Positions 36,607 to 47,004 of a stretch of DNA of 58,218 nt are shown here, one piece after another (within the stretch, counting starts at the first letter, position 1; every line of letters begins with the position of its first letter). Source of the stretch: Pseudohongiella sp. (GTDB lineage Bacteria; Pseudomonadota; Gammaproteobacteria; Pseudomonadales; Pseudohongiellaceae); contig JAUYSM010000100.1 in assembly GCA_030696315.1 (NCBI GenBank), forward strand, positions 1 to 58,218, written 5' to 3'. The notes below the pieces were generated by a model. That model was given only the letters and a program-made list of their open reading frames with translations. It ran no database searches and was not told the DNA's origin. The position numbers and the translations under genes were made by a program.

Positions 36607-37635
36607 ATGCCCATGCTACTGGCTGTTACACCCGGCGAACCCGCCGGCATAGGTCCTGAGCTGCTGATTCAATTGATTCAGGAGCCGTCGCGCCTGCCAG
36701 CTGATTGTAGCCTGATTGCCATCGCAGACCCCGCCCTGTTGCAAGCACGCGCCGACCTGCTTGGACTTACGTTACAGTTAACCGAGTGGCAACCGGGTGT
36801 ATCCGCCCGCCTGTCTGGTGTGGGCGAGTTATATGTTCTGCCAGTAGCTCTCAAGGTGCCATGTGAGGCGGGTGCGCTTAATGCGGCCAACGCCGCGTAT
36901 GTCCTGGAAACTCTGCGCATAGCCTGTCAGTTATGCCAGGACAAACAGGTTGATGCCATGGTGACGGCACCCGTCCACAAGGGCATCATCAATGACGCCG
37001 GCATCGCTTTTTCCGGGCACACCGAGTTTCTTGCGCAACAGTGCGACGTTGAACAGACTGTCATGATGCTGGCCACTGAAGGTTTGCGGGTGGCACTGGC
37101 AACCACGCACCTGCCCTTAAAAGACGTCGCCGCCGCCATCACCGCCCCCTTGTTAAGCAGCGTGCTGAACATTCTCAATGATGATCTGTGCAGCAAGTTT
37201 GGTCTGGAAAACCCTTATATTCTGGTGTGTGGTCTCAATCCACATGCAGGTGAGGGTGGCCATCTTGGGCGTGAGGAAATCGATATCATCACCCCGGTTC
37301 TGGATAAGTTGCGCGATCAAGGCCTGCACCTGCAGGGCCCGCTGCCCGCCGACACCTTGTTTACGGATAAGTACCTGAGCAAAGCTGATGCTGTACTGGC
37401 CATGTACCACGATCAGGGCTTGCCGGTGCTCAAATACAAAGGTTTTGGCCGTGCCAGCAATATCACCCTGGGCCTGCCTATCATCCGAACCTCGGTGGAT
37501 CACGGCACTGCGCTGGATCTTGCCGGCACGGGCACAGCCGACACAGGCAGTTTACGCAATGCCATCGAAACCGCCTGCCAGATGATTCAGGCACAACTGA
37601 AGGCAGCCAGTCAGTTGTCGCGGAGCGGTACGTGA
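36607..37635 (+). CDS. pdxA: 4-hydroxythreonine-4-phosphate dehydrogenase PdxA
   Basis: About 342 residues. The N-terminus [17 protein letters not shown] is diagnostic. [25 protein letters not shown] provides a metal-ligand His, and [18 protein letters not shown] and [17 protein letters not shown] complete the metal and substrate site. It oxidises 4-phosphohydroxythreonine in pyridoxal-phosphate synthesis. A TTG at 36601 and ATGs at 36607 and 36613 are all possible starts; I take the first ATG. Its stop overlaps the rsmA GTG. Confidence 0.95.
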   Translation: MPMLLAVTPGEPAGIGPELLIQLIQEPSRLPADCSLIAIADPALLQARADLLGLTLQLTEWQPGVSARLSGVGELYVLPVALKVPCEAGALNAANAAYVLETLRIACQLCQDKQVDAMVTAPVHKGIINDAGIAFSGHTEFLAQQCDVEQTVMMLATEGLRVALATTHLPLKDVAAAITAPLLSSVLNILNDDLCSKFGLENPYILVCGLNPHAGEGGHLGREEIDIITPVLDKLRDQGLHLQGPLPADTLFTDKYLSKADAVLAMYHDQGLPVLKYKGFGRASNITLGLPIIRTSVDHGTALDLAGTGTADTGSLRNAIETACQMIQAQLKAASQLSRSGT

Positions 37636-38468
37636 GTCAGTACAACAGCCAACACCCGATTACCCAACCCGATCACCAGGCCCGCAAACGCTTTGGTCAG
37701 AATTTTCTGCATGACGCTCATGTCATCCGCAAAATTGTGCAAGCCATTGGCCCACAGCCAGATCAGCACTTGCTGGAAATCGGGCCAGGGCAAGGCGCGC
37801 TGACCATTCCTTTGGTCAACAGCGGCGCAAAGCTGGATGTGGTTGAACTCGATCGTGACCTTGCGGCCTGGCTGCAAAACCACTTTGCGGACTGTGAGCG
37901 CTTCACCCTGCACCTGGGTGACGTCCTTAAATTCGACCTGAAAACGCTGACACAAAAGCCACGCAGTATCCGGGTTATTGGCAACCTGCCTTACAACATT
38001 TCTACGCCCTGCCTGTTTCACCTGCTGGAGTCAGAGTCGCTCATTGATGACATGACCTTTATGCTGCAGAAAGAGGTTGTGCAACGTCTGGCAGCGGGCC
38101 CTGACGATGATGAATACGGTCGTCTCAGCGTGATGGTGCAGTACTTCTGCACAGTCGAGCATCTGTTTGACGTGCCTCCCGGCGCGTTTAAACCCGCGCC
38201 CAAGGTCACATCTGCGATCGTGCGTTTGCGACCGCATCGTGAATATAAAGAACAGGCTACTGACACCGCGCTGCTAAGAGATCTGGTCAGAACCGCTTTT
38301 TCGCAACGCCGTAAAACGCTGAGAAACTGCATAAAACCCTTGATCGTAGATCTTGACCCACAAGACCTGCCGGTTGATCTGTCACTGCGACCAGAGAATC
38401 TGGGTATTGCAGACTATGTCAGGCTCAGTAATAAAATCAGCAGCCTGCGGGCTGCATCAGCGCCATAA
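37632..38468 (+). CDS. rsmA: 16S rRNA dimethyladenosine transferase RsmA (KsgA)
   Basis: A 278-residue SAM methyltransferase with [26 protein letters not shown] (SAM motif I), [12 protein letters not shown] (catalytic N-L-P-Y) and [18 protein letters not shown]. It dimethylates A1518 and A1519 of 16S rRNA during 30S maturation. It starts at GTG, overlapping the pdxA TGA by 4 nt. It belongs to the classical surA-pdxA-rsmA-apaG-apaH cluster. Confidence 0.97.
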   Translation: MSQYNSQHPITQPDHQARKRFGQNFLHDAHVIRKIVQAIGPQPDQHLLEIGPGQGALTIPLVNSGAKLDVVELDRDLAAWLQNHFADCERFTLHLGDVLKFDLKTLTQKPRSIRVIGNLPYNISTPCLFHLLESESLIDDMTFMLQKEVVQRLAAGPDDDEYGRLSVMVQYFCTVEHLFDVPPGAFKPAPKVTSAIVRLRPHREYKEQATDTALLRDLVRTAFSQRRKTLRNCIKPLIVDLDPQDLPVDLSLRPENLGIADYVRLSNKISSLRAASAP

Positions 38469-38525
38469 ACTTCCCGATCTTTTTGACAGTGATTTAAGCC
38501 AGACGCAGTTCAGGAGTGTTGATAG

Positions 38526-38915
38526 ATGCCGGAATCCAGACAAGATGCCGCCGCGATAGAAATATCCGTGCAGACGCAGTACTTGCAAGATCAGTCTGAT
38601 CCTGCCAACCACCGCTATGCATTTTCCTACACCATCGCTATCGAAAACCTGGGCAAAGAATCCGTCAAGTTACTGTCACGACACTGGCTTATAACCGATG
38701 ACAACAACAAAATTGAGGAGGTTCGTGGCCCAGGTGTTGTGGGCCTGCAACCCATGATTCATCCCGGACAAAAATTTGTGTATAGCAGCGGTGCTGTGTT
38801 AACAACACAGTTTGGTACCATGCAAGGCAGTTACGAAATGCTTAAACCCGATGGCAGCCGCTTTGACGTCCCGATTCCGGCGTTTTTGCTGTCCCGACCA
38901 CACTCGGTGCACTGA
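38526..38915 (+). CDS. apaG: ApaG-domain protein (Co2+/Mg2+ efflux protein ApaG)
   Basis: A 129-residue single-domain ApaG protein, with ISVQTQYLQDQSDP, YAFSYTIAIENLG, LLSRHWLITDDNNKIEEVRGPGVVGLQP and the closing MLKPDGSRFDVPIPAFLL. The fold is fibronectin III-like. A role in cobalt resistance or magnesium efflux is reported for Salmonella CorD, but the biochemical activity is not firmly known. AGGAG precedes the ATG. It is 14 nt upstream of apaH. Confidence 0.94.
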   Translation: MPESRQDAAAIEISVQTQYLQDQSDPANHRYAFSYTIAIENLGKESVKLLSRHWLITDDNNKIEEVRGPGVVGLQPMIHPGQKFVYSSGAVLTTQFGTMQGSYEMLKPDGSRFDVPIPAFLLSRPHSVH

Positions 38916-38929
38916 CGCCCGGAAGTCTG

Positions 38930-39754
38930 ATGGCAACATATGTAATAGGTGACATTCAAGGGTGTTATAAACCCCTCCGGCGCTTGTTGAAGTCGGTTAA
39001 TTTCAACCCCGGGGCTGATCTGTTGTGGTGCGTGGGTGACCTGATCAACCGTGGCCCCAAATCTCTGGACACACTGCGTTATCTTCGTGATCTCGGCAAA
39101 GCCGCCACCATGGTGCTAGGCAATCACGATCTACATTTTCTGGCGTTGTATCACGGCTGCACCCCGGACTTTGCCAGCAATCGACACACGCTTGAAAAAT
39201 TGCTGGCCGCCCCCGACTGTGGCGAGCTTGCCAACTGGCTGCGGCACAAACCCCTGGCGCATTACGATTGCATCGCAACGGAACAAAGTGGCGTGCAGTT
39301 CTATCTGATGGTGCACGCAGGTGTTGCGCCACAATGGAACCTGCGCCGCACCATGGAGCTGGCCGCCGAAGTTGAACTGGCATTGCAAGGGCCTGAGTAT
39401 CTTGAGTTTCTGCGCTCCATGTATGGTGATTCACCCGCGCAGTGGCATAACAACCTGTCCGGCAATGATCGATTGCGCGTGATCACCAATTACCTGACAC
39501 GCCTGCGCTTTTGCAATGACAAAGGCGTGATGGAGATGCAGATCAAAGAAGCGGCCAATAAAGCCCCGGAAGGTTTCAGCCCGTGGTTCAATTTTGAACG
39601 CATCACTCCCACCACCAACATCCTGTTTGGACATTGGGCTGCGCTGGAAGGTGTCACCGGCCGACCGCACGTATATGCACTGGATACTGGCTGTGTCTGG
39701 GGTCGCGAGTTGACCATGATGCGGCTGGAAGACCACAAACTGTTCAGCGTCTGA
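38930..39754 (+). CDS. apaH: Bis(5'-nucleosyl)-tetraphosphatase ApaH
   Basis: A 274-residue metallophosphoesterase. Metal motifs are GDIQGCYKPL, VGDLINRGPKSLDTL, VLGNHDLHFLA, HAGVAPQW and, near the C-terminus, FGHWAALEG. It cleaves Ap4A symmetrically to ADP and also removes Np4 caps from RNA. The length matches E. coli ApaH. It is the end of the apaG-apaH pair. Confidence 0.96.
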   Translation: MATYVIGDIQGCYKPLRRLLKSVNFNPGADLLWCVGDLINRGPKSLDTLRYLRDLGKAATMVLGNHDLHFLALYHGCTPDFASNRHTLEKLLAAPDCGELANWLRHKPLAHYDCIATEQSGVQFYLMVHAGVAPQWNLRRTMELAAEVELALQGPEYLEFLRSMYGDSPAQWHNNLSGNDRLRVITNYLTRLRFCNDKGVMEMQIKEAANKAPEGFSPWFNFERITPTTNILFGHWAALEGVTGRPHVYALDTGCVWGRELTMMRLEDHKLFSV

Positions 39755-39769
39755 TAGACTCGGCGCATC

Positions 39770-41026
39770 ATGAAAATTTACCTTGTTGGCGGCGCCGTAC
39801 GTGATTCCCTGCTTAACCTCTCCGGTTCCGATCGCGACTGGGTGGTGGTTGGTGCCAGTATTGAAGAGATGCTGGCACTCGGTTACAAACCCGTTGGCAA
39901 AGATTTCCCGGTATTCCTGCACCCTAAAACGGGTGAAGAATACGCGCTGGCCCGCACCGAACGAAAATCTGGCAAAGGCTACAAAGGTTTTACGGTGTAT
40001 GCCGCGCCGGATGTCACCCTGGAAGAAGATCTGCAGCGACGCGACCTCACCATCAATGCCATGGCCATGGACGATCAGCAACAGCTGGTAGACCCTTGGG
40101 GTGGTCAACGTGATCTTGCACTGAAACATCTGCGCCACGTGTCGCCGGCATTTGGTGAAGACCCACTCCGGGTATTACGCGTAGCCCGTTTTGCGGCACG
40201 TTTTGCGCATCTGGGCTTTGTGGTGGCACCCGACACCCATCAACTGATGTGCAATATGGTTGAAGAGGGCGAACTTGAGCATTTGATTGCCGAGCGAGTC
40301 TGGCGCGAAATGGATACCGCTCTGGGCGAGACCGATGCGCGGGTATTCATTGAAGTGTTGCGCGCCTGCGGCGCCCTGCATGTCTTGCTGCCAGAACTTG
40401 ATCGCCTGTTTGGGGTACCGCAACCGCCCAAATGGCACCCCGAAATTGACACTGGCTTGCACACCTTGATGGTGCTCGATCAGGCCTGCCGTTTGTCAAA
40501 CGACAAGACCGTGCGCTTTGCCGCGCTGATGCACGATCTCGGCAAAGGCACAACGCCTACTGCTGAATTGCCACGCCACATCGGGCATGAGACACGCGGT
40601 ATCAAGTTGATCGATAAGGTGTGTCGGCGCCTGCGTGTGCCAACTGCCTATGCTGAATTGGCGTCTCTGGCCAGCCAGTTTCACACACATTGCCACCAAG
40701 CCTTGGTGCTGCGTCCCGATACGGTGTTAAAACTGTTTGAATCGCTGGATGCATTTCGCCGGGCGGAGCGATTCGAGAAATTCCTGCTGGTCTGTGAAGC
40801 CGATGCCCGCGGCCGTCTGGGGCTTGAGGATGAACCCTACCCGCAAGCGGATTATCTGCGCCAGGCATTTAAAAGCGTGGCGGATCTGAACGTGCCCGAC
40901 TTACTGCGCGAGCACCCGGTGCCCGCAGGCCCACAAGCCGGCGAGGCCATTCGTGAGCTGTTACACACCAAACGACTGCAGGTGTTGCGCGCGTTTGTTG
41001 AACAACAACGCAGCGCGCCACAATGA
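39770..41026 (+). CDS. cca: Multifunctional CCA tRNA nucleotidyltransferase/HD phosphohydrolase
   Basis: A 418-residue class II CCA-adding enzyme. [13 protein letters not shown] and SDRDWVVVG hold the catalytic Asp residues; [17 protein letters not shown] and the [15 protein letters not shown] helix follow. The C-terminal half has an HD domain ([26 protein letters not shown]) for 2',3'-cyclic phosphodiesterase and phosphatase activity. This is the long gammaproteobacterial form. It repairs or adds the 3' CCA of tRNAs. It starts 15 nt after apaH and ends 7 nt before the SDR gene. Confidence 0.96.
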   Translation: MKIYLVGGAVRDSLLNLSGSDRDWVVVGASIEEMLALGYKPVGKDFPVFLHPKTGEEYALARTERKSGKGYKGFTVYAAPDVTLEEDLQRRDLTINAMAMDDQQQLVDPWGGQRDLALKHLRHVSPAFGEDPLRVLRVARFAARFAHLGFVVAPDTHQLMCNMVEEGELEHLIAERVWREMDTALGETDARVFIEVLRACGALHVLLPELDRLFGVPQPPKWHPEIDTGLHTLMVLDQACRLSNDKTVRFAALMHDLGKGTTPTAELPRHIGHETRGIKLIDKVCRRLRVPTAYAELASLASQFHTHCHQALVLRPDTVLKLFESLDAFRRAERFEKFLLVCEADARGRLGLEDEPYPQADYLRQAFKSVADLNVPDLLREHPVPAGPQAGEAIRELLHTKRLQVLRAFVEQQRSAPQ

Positions 41027-41033
41027 GTAGGGC

Positions 41034-41807
41034 ATGATGAGTGACATCTCTCGCGATTGCTTGACAGAAGAGCGCGTCGTCTTAATCACGGGCGCCGCAC
41101 GCAGGATCGGGGCGCGCACTGCCGAGATCTTTCATCAACAGGGTTATCGGGTGCTGATCCATTGCCATCACTCACTCAGTGATGCTGAAACCCTGGCACA
41201 CACACTGAATACGGCGCGCAGCAACAGCGCATTTGTTCTACAGGCAGACCTGAATTGTGCAGAAGCGATTCATGCGCTGGCCGCCAGCGTACTGTCACAA
41301 CACCCGCGACTGGATGTGCTGGTCAACAACGCCAGCAGTTTTTATGCAACGCCCTTAGCCAGCGTGTCTGAACAGCAGTGGCTGGATCTGATGGGCAGCA
41401 ATGCGCATGCGCCGCTGTTTTTGTGCCAGGCGCTGGCACCACGCTTGCGCGACAGTCAGGGCAGCATCGTGAATTTAACCGACATGAACATCAATCGAGG
41501 CATGGCAGGTTTCAGCGCCTACACCATGGCCAAAGCGGCGCTGCAAGCGATGACACGCTCACTCGCGCGCGAACTGGCACCGCAGGTGCGGGTCAATGCT
41601 GTTTCGCCTGGCGCCATTTTATGGCCGGAACATGCCAGTGATCCGATCATCCATGCCAAGGAACAGGCAGCCATTCTGGCCGGCATTCCGATGGCCAGAC
41701 TGGGCACACCGGACGACATTGCGCAGACCGTATTTTTCCTTGCCCATCATGCGCACTATGTCACCGGACAAACCTGGCGTGTGGATGGCGGGCGGGGCCT
41801 GAGTTAA
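41034..41807 (+). CDS. Short-chain dehydrogenase, pteridine reductase (FolM-like)
   Basis: A 257-residue SDR (or 256, from the second ATG). It has the nucleotide loop VLITGAARRIGART, the Arg of which matches the TGxxxRxG variant in pteridine reductases. NNASSFYATPL follows, then the catalytic Tyr/Lys in FSAYTMAKAALQAM, NAVSPGAILWPE, and a C-terminal VTGQTWRVDGGRGLS. The pattern fits the FolM/PTR1 branch, which reduces dihydromonapterin or dihydrofolate. The nearby folK and folB genes add weak support. It converges with the MtfA-like gene. Confidence 0.8.
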   Translation: MMSDISRDCLTEERVVLITGAARRIGARTAEIFHQQGYRVLIHCHHSLSDAETLAHTLNTARSNSAFVLQADLNCAEAIHALAASVLSQHPRLDVLVNNASSFYATPLASVSEQQWLDLMGSNAHAPLFLCQALAPRLRDSQGSIVNLTDMNINRGMAGFSAYTMAKAALQAMTRSLARELAPQVRVNAVSPGAILWPEHASDPIIHAKEQAAILAGIPMARLGTPDDIAQTVFFLAHHAHYVTGQTWRVDGGRGLS

Positions 41808-41831
41808 CAACGACCTTTGTCATACTGCCTG

Positions 41832-42683
41832 CTAGTGCCAAAGGCGCGGATCGACCCGGTAATAGAAATGCAGCTGCTCAAACAGTTCGGGATGGCGTGC
41901 CGCCAAGGCATGTGGCCTTTCAAAAAACGCTTCGGTGGACACCGCAAAAAACTCTGCAGGCTCGCTGGCGCCATAAAAATCCAGCACCTGCTCACTCATC
42001 CCCTGATACCTGGCCACCGGATCTTCAGCAAGCCGTCGTAAACGCAAAAATTCTTCATTAAATACCCGCGACCAGTCTTGCAGAGCCTGATGACTGCTCT
42101 GCCAGGGCGCGCCATTGGCATGACCAAACTGATTATCCAGTTGATGGGCAAATTCATGCAGCACCACGTTATAACCATCTGCAAAATCTGCCGCGCCACG
42201 CGCAACACTGTCCCAGGACAGAATAATTTTGCCATCACTCCACGCTTCGCCGGCCAGCACATTCGCCCGGTTCGACACCAGGCCAGACTCATCAGCCCGC
42301 TCATGTGCGGCCATAAACTCGCTCGGATACACCAGAATACTGCCCAAGCTGGAGTAATAATCTCCTGGCCGCTGCAGAATCAGCAGGCAGGCTTGCGCGG
42401 CGATGCTTACTTTGACGGCGTCATTCATCACAAACCCGGCGCAGCCTACAAACCGCTTGTTGGCCAGAAAGTGTTTGATCTGATTCTGCAGGGCAATCTG
42501 CAAGGCCGGTGGCATACGCCGGTAAAACGGCAGGCTTTGCTCGACCACACGCAACCAGTTGGCAGGGAACGGCTGACGCTCAATTTGTCGATGGCGCCAG
42601 CGCGGATACACAAATAACCATAGCGCTGTTGCCAGCACAATCAACAATAAACTTGTTACTACCAGGATGCTGGACCACGACAT
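41832..42683 (-). CDS. mtfA: MtfA-like zinc metallopeptidase (M90)
   Basis: A 283-residue protein. One N-terminal membrane helix (about residues 5-26) is followed by an M90 peptidase domain. The zinc motif HEFAHQLDNQFG is at about residues 180-191, with Glu in the downstream FFAVSTEAFFERP, the third ligand region. MtfA in E. coli is soluble and binds the Mlc repressor; the membrane anchor here is a difference. Its ATG directly follows the TAA of the upstream FtsH-like gene (no gap), so it is translationally coupled to a second protease. Confidence 0.82.
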   Translation of the reverse strand: MSWSSILVVTSLLLIVLATALWLFVYPRWRHRQIERQPFPANWLRVVEQSLPFYRRMPPALQIALQNQIKHFLANKRFVGCAGFVMNDAVKVSIAAQACLLILQRPGDYYSSLGSILVYPSEFMAAHERADESGLVSNRANVLAGEAWSDGKIILSWDSVARGAADFADGYNVVLHEFAHQLDNQFGHANGAPWQSSHQALQDWSRVFNEEFLRLRRLAEDPVARYQGMSEQVLDFYGASEPAEFFAVSTEAFFERPHALAARHPELFEQLHFYYRVDPRLWH

Positions 42684-44543
42684 TTAATGTTGACCTGCAA
42701 CGGCTGCTTGCACCGCGTGCGCGTCCAGGGTTTCATTGGCCAGCAGCGCATCTACCAGCCGCTGCAAGGCATCGCGATTGCCGGTCAGCACATCAATGGT
42801 ACGTTGCTCCGCCTCGGTGATCAGGCGTTTGACTTCCTCATCAATGCGTTGTGCGGTTACTTCGCTGAAGTCCTTTTCCTGCGTCATTTCATAACCCAGA
42901 AACGGATGCTCACTGCCCAGATGAAAATGCACCGGTCCCAGCAGTTCACTCATACCCCATTGCGCCACCATCATGCGCGCCAGCCGGGTTGCCTGTTCAA
43001 GGTCATTGGCCGCGCCACTGCTGACATTGCCCAACACCAATCGCTCGGCGCAGCGACCACCGAGCAACACCGACAGCCGTGTCGCCAGATAAGGCTCCGA
43101 ATAGTTGTGCCGGTCTTCAACCGGCAATTGCTCTGTCACTCCCAGCGCGCGTCCGCGCGGGATAATACTGACTTGTCTGACCGGGTCTGATTCCGGCAAC
43201 AATAATGCGGCAAGTGCGTGACCACTCTCGTGGATAGCCGTGCGCTGGCGCTCTGATGGATTCATCAGGTCTTTGCGCTCACTGCCCATCACCACGCGAT
43301 CATGCGCTTTGTTGATGTCCTCGCGACTGACCTCGGCCGATTGCCGTCGCGCCGCCAACAGCGCTGCCTCATTAACCAGATTGGCCAGATCAGCACCCGA
43401 AAAACCAACTGTCATTCGCGATACCTCGTCCAGATCAACGTCGCTGGCCAAAGGTACTTTTTTCGAATGCACCATCAGAATCGCCAACCGCGCTGCCTGT
43501 TGAGGCAACTCCAGAGTGACCTTGCGATCAAAGCGTCCGGGGCGCAACAGTGCCGGGTCCAACACATCCGGTCGATTGGTCGCGGCAAGCACCACCACCG
43601 CCTCCTGTGCAGTAAAACCATCCATTTCAGCCAATACCTGGTTTAGCGTTTGTTCGCGCTCATCGTTGCCACCCCCCAGTCCGGTGCCACGCATCCTGCC
43701 CACAGAATCAATTTCATCAATAAAGATTAACGCCGGGGCGCGCTTGCGTGCCTCCTGGAACATGTCGCGCACACGCGACGCCCCCACGCCCACAAACATT
43801 TCAATAAATTCAGAGCCGCTGATACTAAAAAACGGCACACCGGCCTCATGCGCGGTGGCGCGGGCCAACAGGGTTTTGCCGGTGCCGGGTGGCCCCATTA
43901 ACAGGATACCGCGCGGCATATGGGCGCCCAGGCGCCTGAAACGTTCGGGATCTTTGAGAAAATCGATGATTTCCTGCAATTCCTGCTTGGCACCCTCAAC
44001 CCCTGCGACCTGATCGTAGCCCGGTGCATTGTCTGTTTCTTCAAACAATCGGGCCCGTGACCGCGAGAATCCAAACATGCCATCTTTGCCACTGGGGCCG
44101 CCGCCCAAACCGCCCAAGCGGCTTTGCATCATGCGGCTGGCATACACAAACAAACCGATCAGCATCAACCATGGCAATACGCCCAGCAGCACCTGCAGCC
44201 AAACAGGCTGTTGATCACTTTGTGCAGAAATCACCACACTGCGCGCCTCAAGCAAGGGCAACAAGTCCGCATCCGGCACTGAGGGCTGAACAGTAACAAA
44301 CGAAGTGCCTGCTCCATACTCGCCCAGAATCTGGTCGCCTTTGAAACTGACATGACTGACCTGGCCGGTGTCCACGGCCTGTTTAAATGCGGTGTAGCTG
44401 ATGGATTCGCGTGTTGGTTGCGAAATTGAGAACACCACATAATAAATAATGTAGATCAGCACCATCCAGAACAAGGCATGTCGATCAAACGGCGAGGGCC
44501 TGGGGCTGCCGGATTCTTTGGGTTTTTCAGCTGGTTCGTTCAT
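42684..44543 (-). CDS. ftsH: FtsH-family membrane AAA zinc protease
   Basis: A 619-residue membrane protease. Two membrane helices (about residues 24-40 and 115-134) flank a short periplasmic part. The AAA domain has Walker A GPPGTGKT (217-224), Walker [10 protein letters not shown], the pore loop MFVGVGAS and [17 protein letters not shown]. The peptidase zinc site is HESGH (438-442), with Asp in [14 protein letters not shown]. All catalytic residues are present. It is not next to rlmE as the housekeeping ftsH usually is, so it may be a second paralogue. Its stop abuts the mtfA ATG. The housekeeping copy, if any, is outside this window. Confidence 0.9.
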   Translation of the reverse strand: MNEPAEKPKESGSPRPSPFDRHALFWMVLIYIIYYVVFSISQPTRESISYTAFKQAVDTGQVSHVSFKGDQILGEYGAGTSFVTVQPSVPDADLLPLLEARSVVISAQSDQQPVWLQVLLGVLPWLMLIGLFVYASRMMQSRLGGLGGGPSGKDGMFGFSRSRARLFEETDNAPGYDQVAGVEGAKQELQEIIDFLKDPERFRRLGAHMPRGILLMGPPGTGKTLLARATAHEAGVPFFSISGSEFIEMFVGVGASRVRDMFQEARKRAPALIFIDEIDSVGRMRGTGLGGGNDEREQTLNQVLAEMDGFTAQEAVVVLAATNRPDVLDPALLRPGRFDRKVTLELPQQAARLAILMVHSKKVPLASDVDLDEVSRMTVGFSGADLANLVNEAALLAARRQSAEVSREDINKAHDRVVMGSERKDLMNPSERQRTAIHESGHALAALLLPESDPVRQVSIIPRGRALGVTEQLPVEDRHNYSEPYLATRLSVLLGGRCAERLVLGNVSSGAANDLEQATRLARMMVAQWGMSELLGPVHFHLGSEHPFLGYEMTQEKDFSEVTAQRIDEEVKRLITEAEQRTIDVLTGNRDALQRLVDALLANETLDAHAVQAAVAGQH

Positions 44544-44671
44544 GACATTACCTGTGGTAAAAATGTGAGGACGACTTTAGTTCGATACCCTTTGCTCTGC
44601 CGTAGGTGCTTGGTTAATATCAGGGCGTTTTTCGATAAATCAACAACAAAAACCTGACAGAGAATTTGACT

Positions 44672-46051
44672 ATGCCGACAAACCGCCGTGAGGGAGAAAT
44701 TCAACCGGGTATCAAGTGGGGCCCATTTGTTATCCGCATCCCATTTGTACATACCCGATTTGCCTTGCCTGAGATGCTACAGGGAATCTGTGTCGCAGGC
44801 GCTACCGGTCTTGCGCTTGTGCCGATCATGGTTGCCTCATTCGGGCTGACATTTGAAGAAGCTGTCACCATGGCCATGTTCCATTCACTGCTGATTTCAT
44901 CGGCGTGGATGTTGTTTGGTGATCCGATAGGCCCGGGCTGGATTACACCGGCACTGCCTTTTATTTTTGCCTTTGTGCTGGGCACCGCGACTACGCCGGT
45001 TGAACAGTTCCAGCTGATGACGGCGCTCTCACTCAATTTTGCGGCCTTGTTATTTATCCTGGGGGTAACAGGATTTGGCGCAAAACTGGTGGCCTGGGTT
45101 CCCAATGTCCTGAAGGGCGGCATCATTCTCGGTGCGGCCGTGGCGGCATTTCTGCGTATTTTTGATCAGAACGATGCGGCCAGTGCCCTCAACTCAACAC
45201 CCATCGCAGCGATTGCCGCGCTGGCCTTGTGTATGTTTATGACTTTCTCCAAACCATTCCAGCGTCTGGCAGCACAAACACCCATCCTGGCAAAAATTGC
45301 CAGTCTGGGTCTGTTACCGGCATTTCTGGTGGCAGGCGTCATTGGCGTGACGACCGGCGAAATGACCTTCAACATACAGTACGGCTTTCTGGATGTACCT
45401 ACTCACGCTGCATCTATGTGGCAAAAAGCTTCACCGCTGGTGATTGGCTGGCCATCAGCGTCGCAGTTTATTGCGGCACTGCCATTGGCGTTTATCACCT
45501 ACATTCTGTTTTTTGGCGATCTGGTGACCGCTGAAGAAATGATCAAAAACTCCCAGCCCATGCGTAAAGACGAAAAACTGGACGTCAACAGCAACCGTGC
45601 ACACATGGCCACTGGTATCCGTAATGCCACCATGGGCATCATCGCACCATTTTTTGGTACACAAGGCGTGCTGTGGACAGGCATTCAGGTAATTATCCTC
45701 AAGCGCTGGGCATCAGGCCGCGACAAGATGGACTCGGTGTTTGACGGCATTGCCGGCTACTACGTGTACGGTCTGCCGATTCTGTTTGTGGTACTGCCGA
45801 TTGTTACTCTGCTGCAGCCCTTGTTGCCGATTGCGCTGGCGGTGACCTTACTGCTGACCGGCTTTGCCTGTGCAACGCTGGCGCTGACAGCCGTAACAGA
45901 CGCAACTGAACGCGGTGCCATGGTACTGACGGCGATCGCGTTCTCCTTGTTTGATCCGTGGACAGGTTTACTGGCCGGTCTTGCCACCATTCTGGTGGTG
46001 GTGGGTCCGCAGGTGTTTATGAAAGCAAGAGCTGACGACCACACCACGTAA
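44672..46051 (+). CDS. Multi-spanning transporter, possibly NCS2/SulP-like permease
   Basis: About 459 residues with 11-13 hydrophobic segments. These include MLQGICVAGATGLALVPIMV, FVLGTATTPVEQF, WVPNVLKGGIILGAAVAAFL and PLLPIALAVTLLLTG. Cytoplasmic loops carry NSQPMRKDEKLDVNSNRAHM and WASGRDKMDSVFDG. The helix pattern, the ALPFIFAFVLG region and the Asn/Gly-rich repeats are reminiscent of xanthine/uracil or SulP-type carriers. I cannot assign a substrate. A TTG at 44666 and an ATG at 44672 are possible starts. Its 3' end overlaps the convergent folK gene by 35 nt. Confidence 0.7.
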   Translation: MPTNRREGEIQPGIKWGPFVIRIPFVHTRFALPEMLQGICVAGATGLALVPIMVASFGLTFEEAVTMAMFHSLLISSAWMLFGDPIGPGWITPALPFIFAFVLGTATTPVEQFQLMTALSLNFAALLFILGVTGFGAKLVAWVPNVLKGGIILGAAVAAFLRIFDQNDAASALNSTPIAAIAALALCMFMTFSKPFQRLAAQTPILAKIASLGLLPAFLVAGVIGVTTGEMTFNIQYGFLDVPTHAASMWQKASPLVIGWPSASQFIAALPLAFITYILFFGDLVTAEEMIKNSQPMRKDEKLDVNSNRAHMATGIRNATMGIIAPFFGTQGVLWTGIQVIILKRWASGRDKMDSVFDGIAGYYVYGLPILFVVLPIVTLLQPLLPIALAVTLLLTGFACATLALTAVTDATERGAMVLTAIAFSLFDPWTGLLAGLATILVVVGPQVFMKARADDHTT

Positions 46052-46529
46052 AATCTATCGGCCACAGCTGCTGCTTTGAGCGGTCATAAGCCGCCCAAAG
46101 CGCACGGTAGGTTTGTCCCGACTGCGGATCAACGCGCTCGGGACAAACTTGCGACATCGGCCACAGCACGTAGGCATTCACGGTAATCTCTGGCCGTGGC
46201 AGCAAAATGCCGTGATGCTCGCCCTGCAGATCCCCTAAGGTCAGGATATCCACGTCTAATGTTCTTGAGCTGAAACGCTCCTGATTGCGCTGGCGACCGC
46301 AACGGGTTTCCAGATCTTTGATCAGTTGACTGATTTCATCAAGTGCCAGGCCGGTGTTAGCAGCCACTACCATGTTCAGAAAGTTGCCGCCTTGAAAGCC
46401 AACGGCCTCACTCTCAAACACAGCGGACAGTTCAAGTTCACCAAAACACGCCTGCAGCGCATCCAGTGCCATGGTGATGTGGCGCTGGGGATCAAGATTA
46501 CTGCCCAGGCCCAGCGTGAGTAATGCCAT
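46017..46529 (-). CDS. folK: 6-hydroxymethyl-7,8-dihydropterin pyrophosphokinase FolK
   Basis: A 170-residue enzyme starting MALLTLGLGSNLDPQRHI at 46529. The longer frame to 46619 adds an unrelated N-terminus. HPPK signatures are the N-terminal GLGSNLDP, FLNMVVAANTGLALDE, RNQERFSSRTLDVDILTLGD (metal Asp pair) and LPRPEITVNAYVLWPM. It transfers pyrophosphate from ATP in folate synthesis. It is 7 nt after folB and overlaps the transporter 3' end. Confidence 0.93.
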   Translation of the reverse strand: MALLTLGLGSNLDPQRHITMALDALQACFGELELSAVFESEAVGFQGGNFLNMVVAANTGLALDEISQLIKDLETRCGRQRNQERFSSRTLDVDILTLGDLQGEHHGILLPRPEITVNAYVLWPMSQVCPERVDPQSGQTYRALWAAYDRSKQQLWPIDFTWCGRQLLLS

Positions 46530-46536
46530 GATGTGC

Positions 46537-46956
46537 CTAGCTCTGCTGAAGGGTTGGTTGACCAGCGGGCAGCACGGGCTGTTGATCAGATTGCTGTTCA
46601 GTGCGCTGGCCACGTTCAATGATTACCCCGACATCGCGGGCGCCCGTGACCGCGCCGGGTTTGCCGACGCGTAATCTCAGCCAGGGCACGGGAAACTCGG
46701 CCAAGACAATTCCAGCCACCTTTTCGGCCATGGTTTCGATCAGCAAAAACTCGGATTCTTCAATAAAACTGATCAAGCGCTTGGACACTGCTTTGTAGTC
46801 CAGAGTCTTGTTGATGTCTTCAGAGGCGGCCGCTGCCCGAATGTCGGTAGCCATGTCCAGATCAAGGCTGACGGTCTGCCGGATTTCGCGCTCCCAGTCG
46901 TAAATACCAATCACTGTCTGAATTTGCAGCTCTCGAATATACACAATATCCATCAC
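46537..46956 (-). CDS. folB: Dihydroneopterin aldolase FolB
   Basis: A 139-residue tunnelling-fold enzyme. It begins MDIVYIRELQIQTVIGIYDWEREI (binding-site Glu/Tyr) and continues LDYKAVSKRLISFIEES, LIETMAEKVA and KPGAVTGARDVGVIIER (catalytic Lys). It converts dihydroneopterin to hydroxymethyl-dihydropterin and glycolaldehyde. The last 20 residues (QPVLPAGQPTLQQS) are a Gln/Pro tail beyond the usual 120-residue length. It is next to folK. Confidence 0.92.
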   Translation of the reverse strand: MMDIVYIRELQIQTVIGIYDWEREIRQTVSLDLDMATDIRAAAASEDINKTLDYKAVSKRLISFIEESEFLLIETMAEKVAGIVLAEFPVPWLRLRVGKPGAVTGARDVGVIIERGQRTEQQSDQQPVLPAGQPTLQQS

Positions 46957-47004
46957 ATCTCATTCCTTGGGGCATTGGGACTTAGGGGCATCGGGTTTTA
47001 AGGG

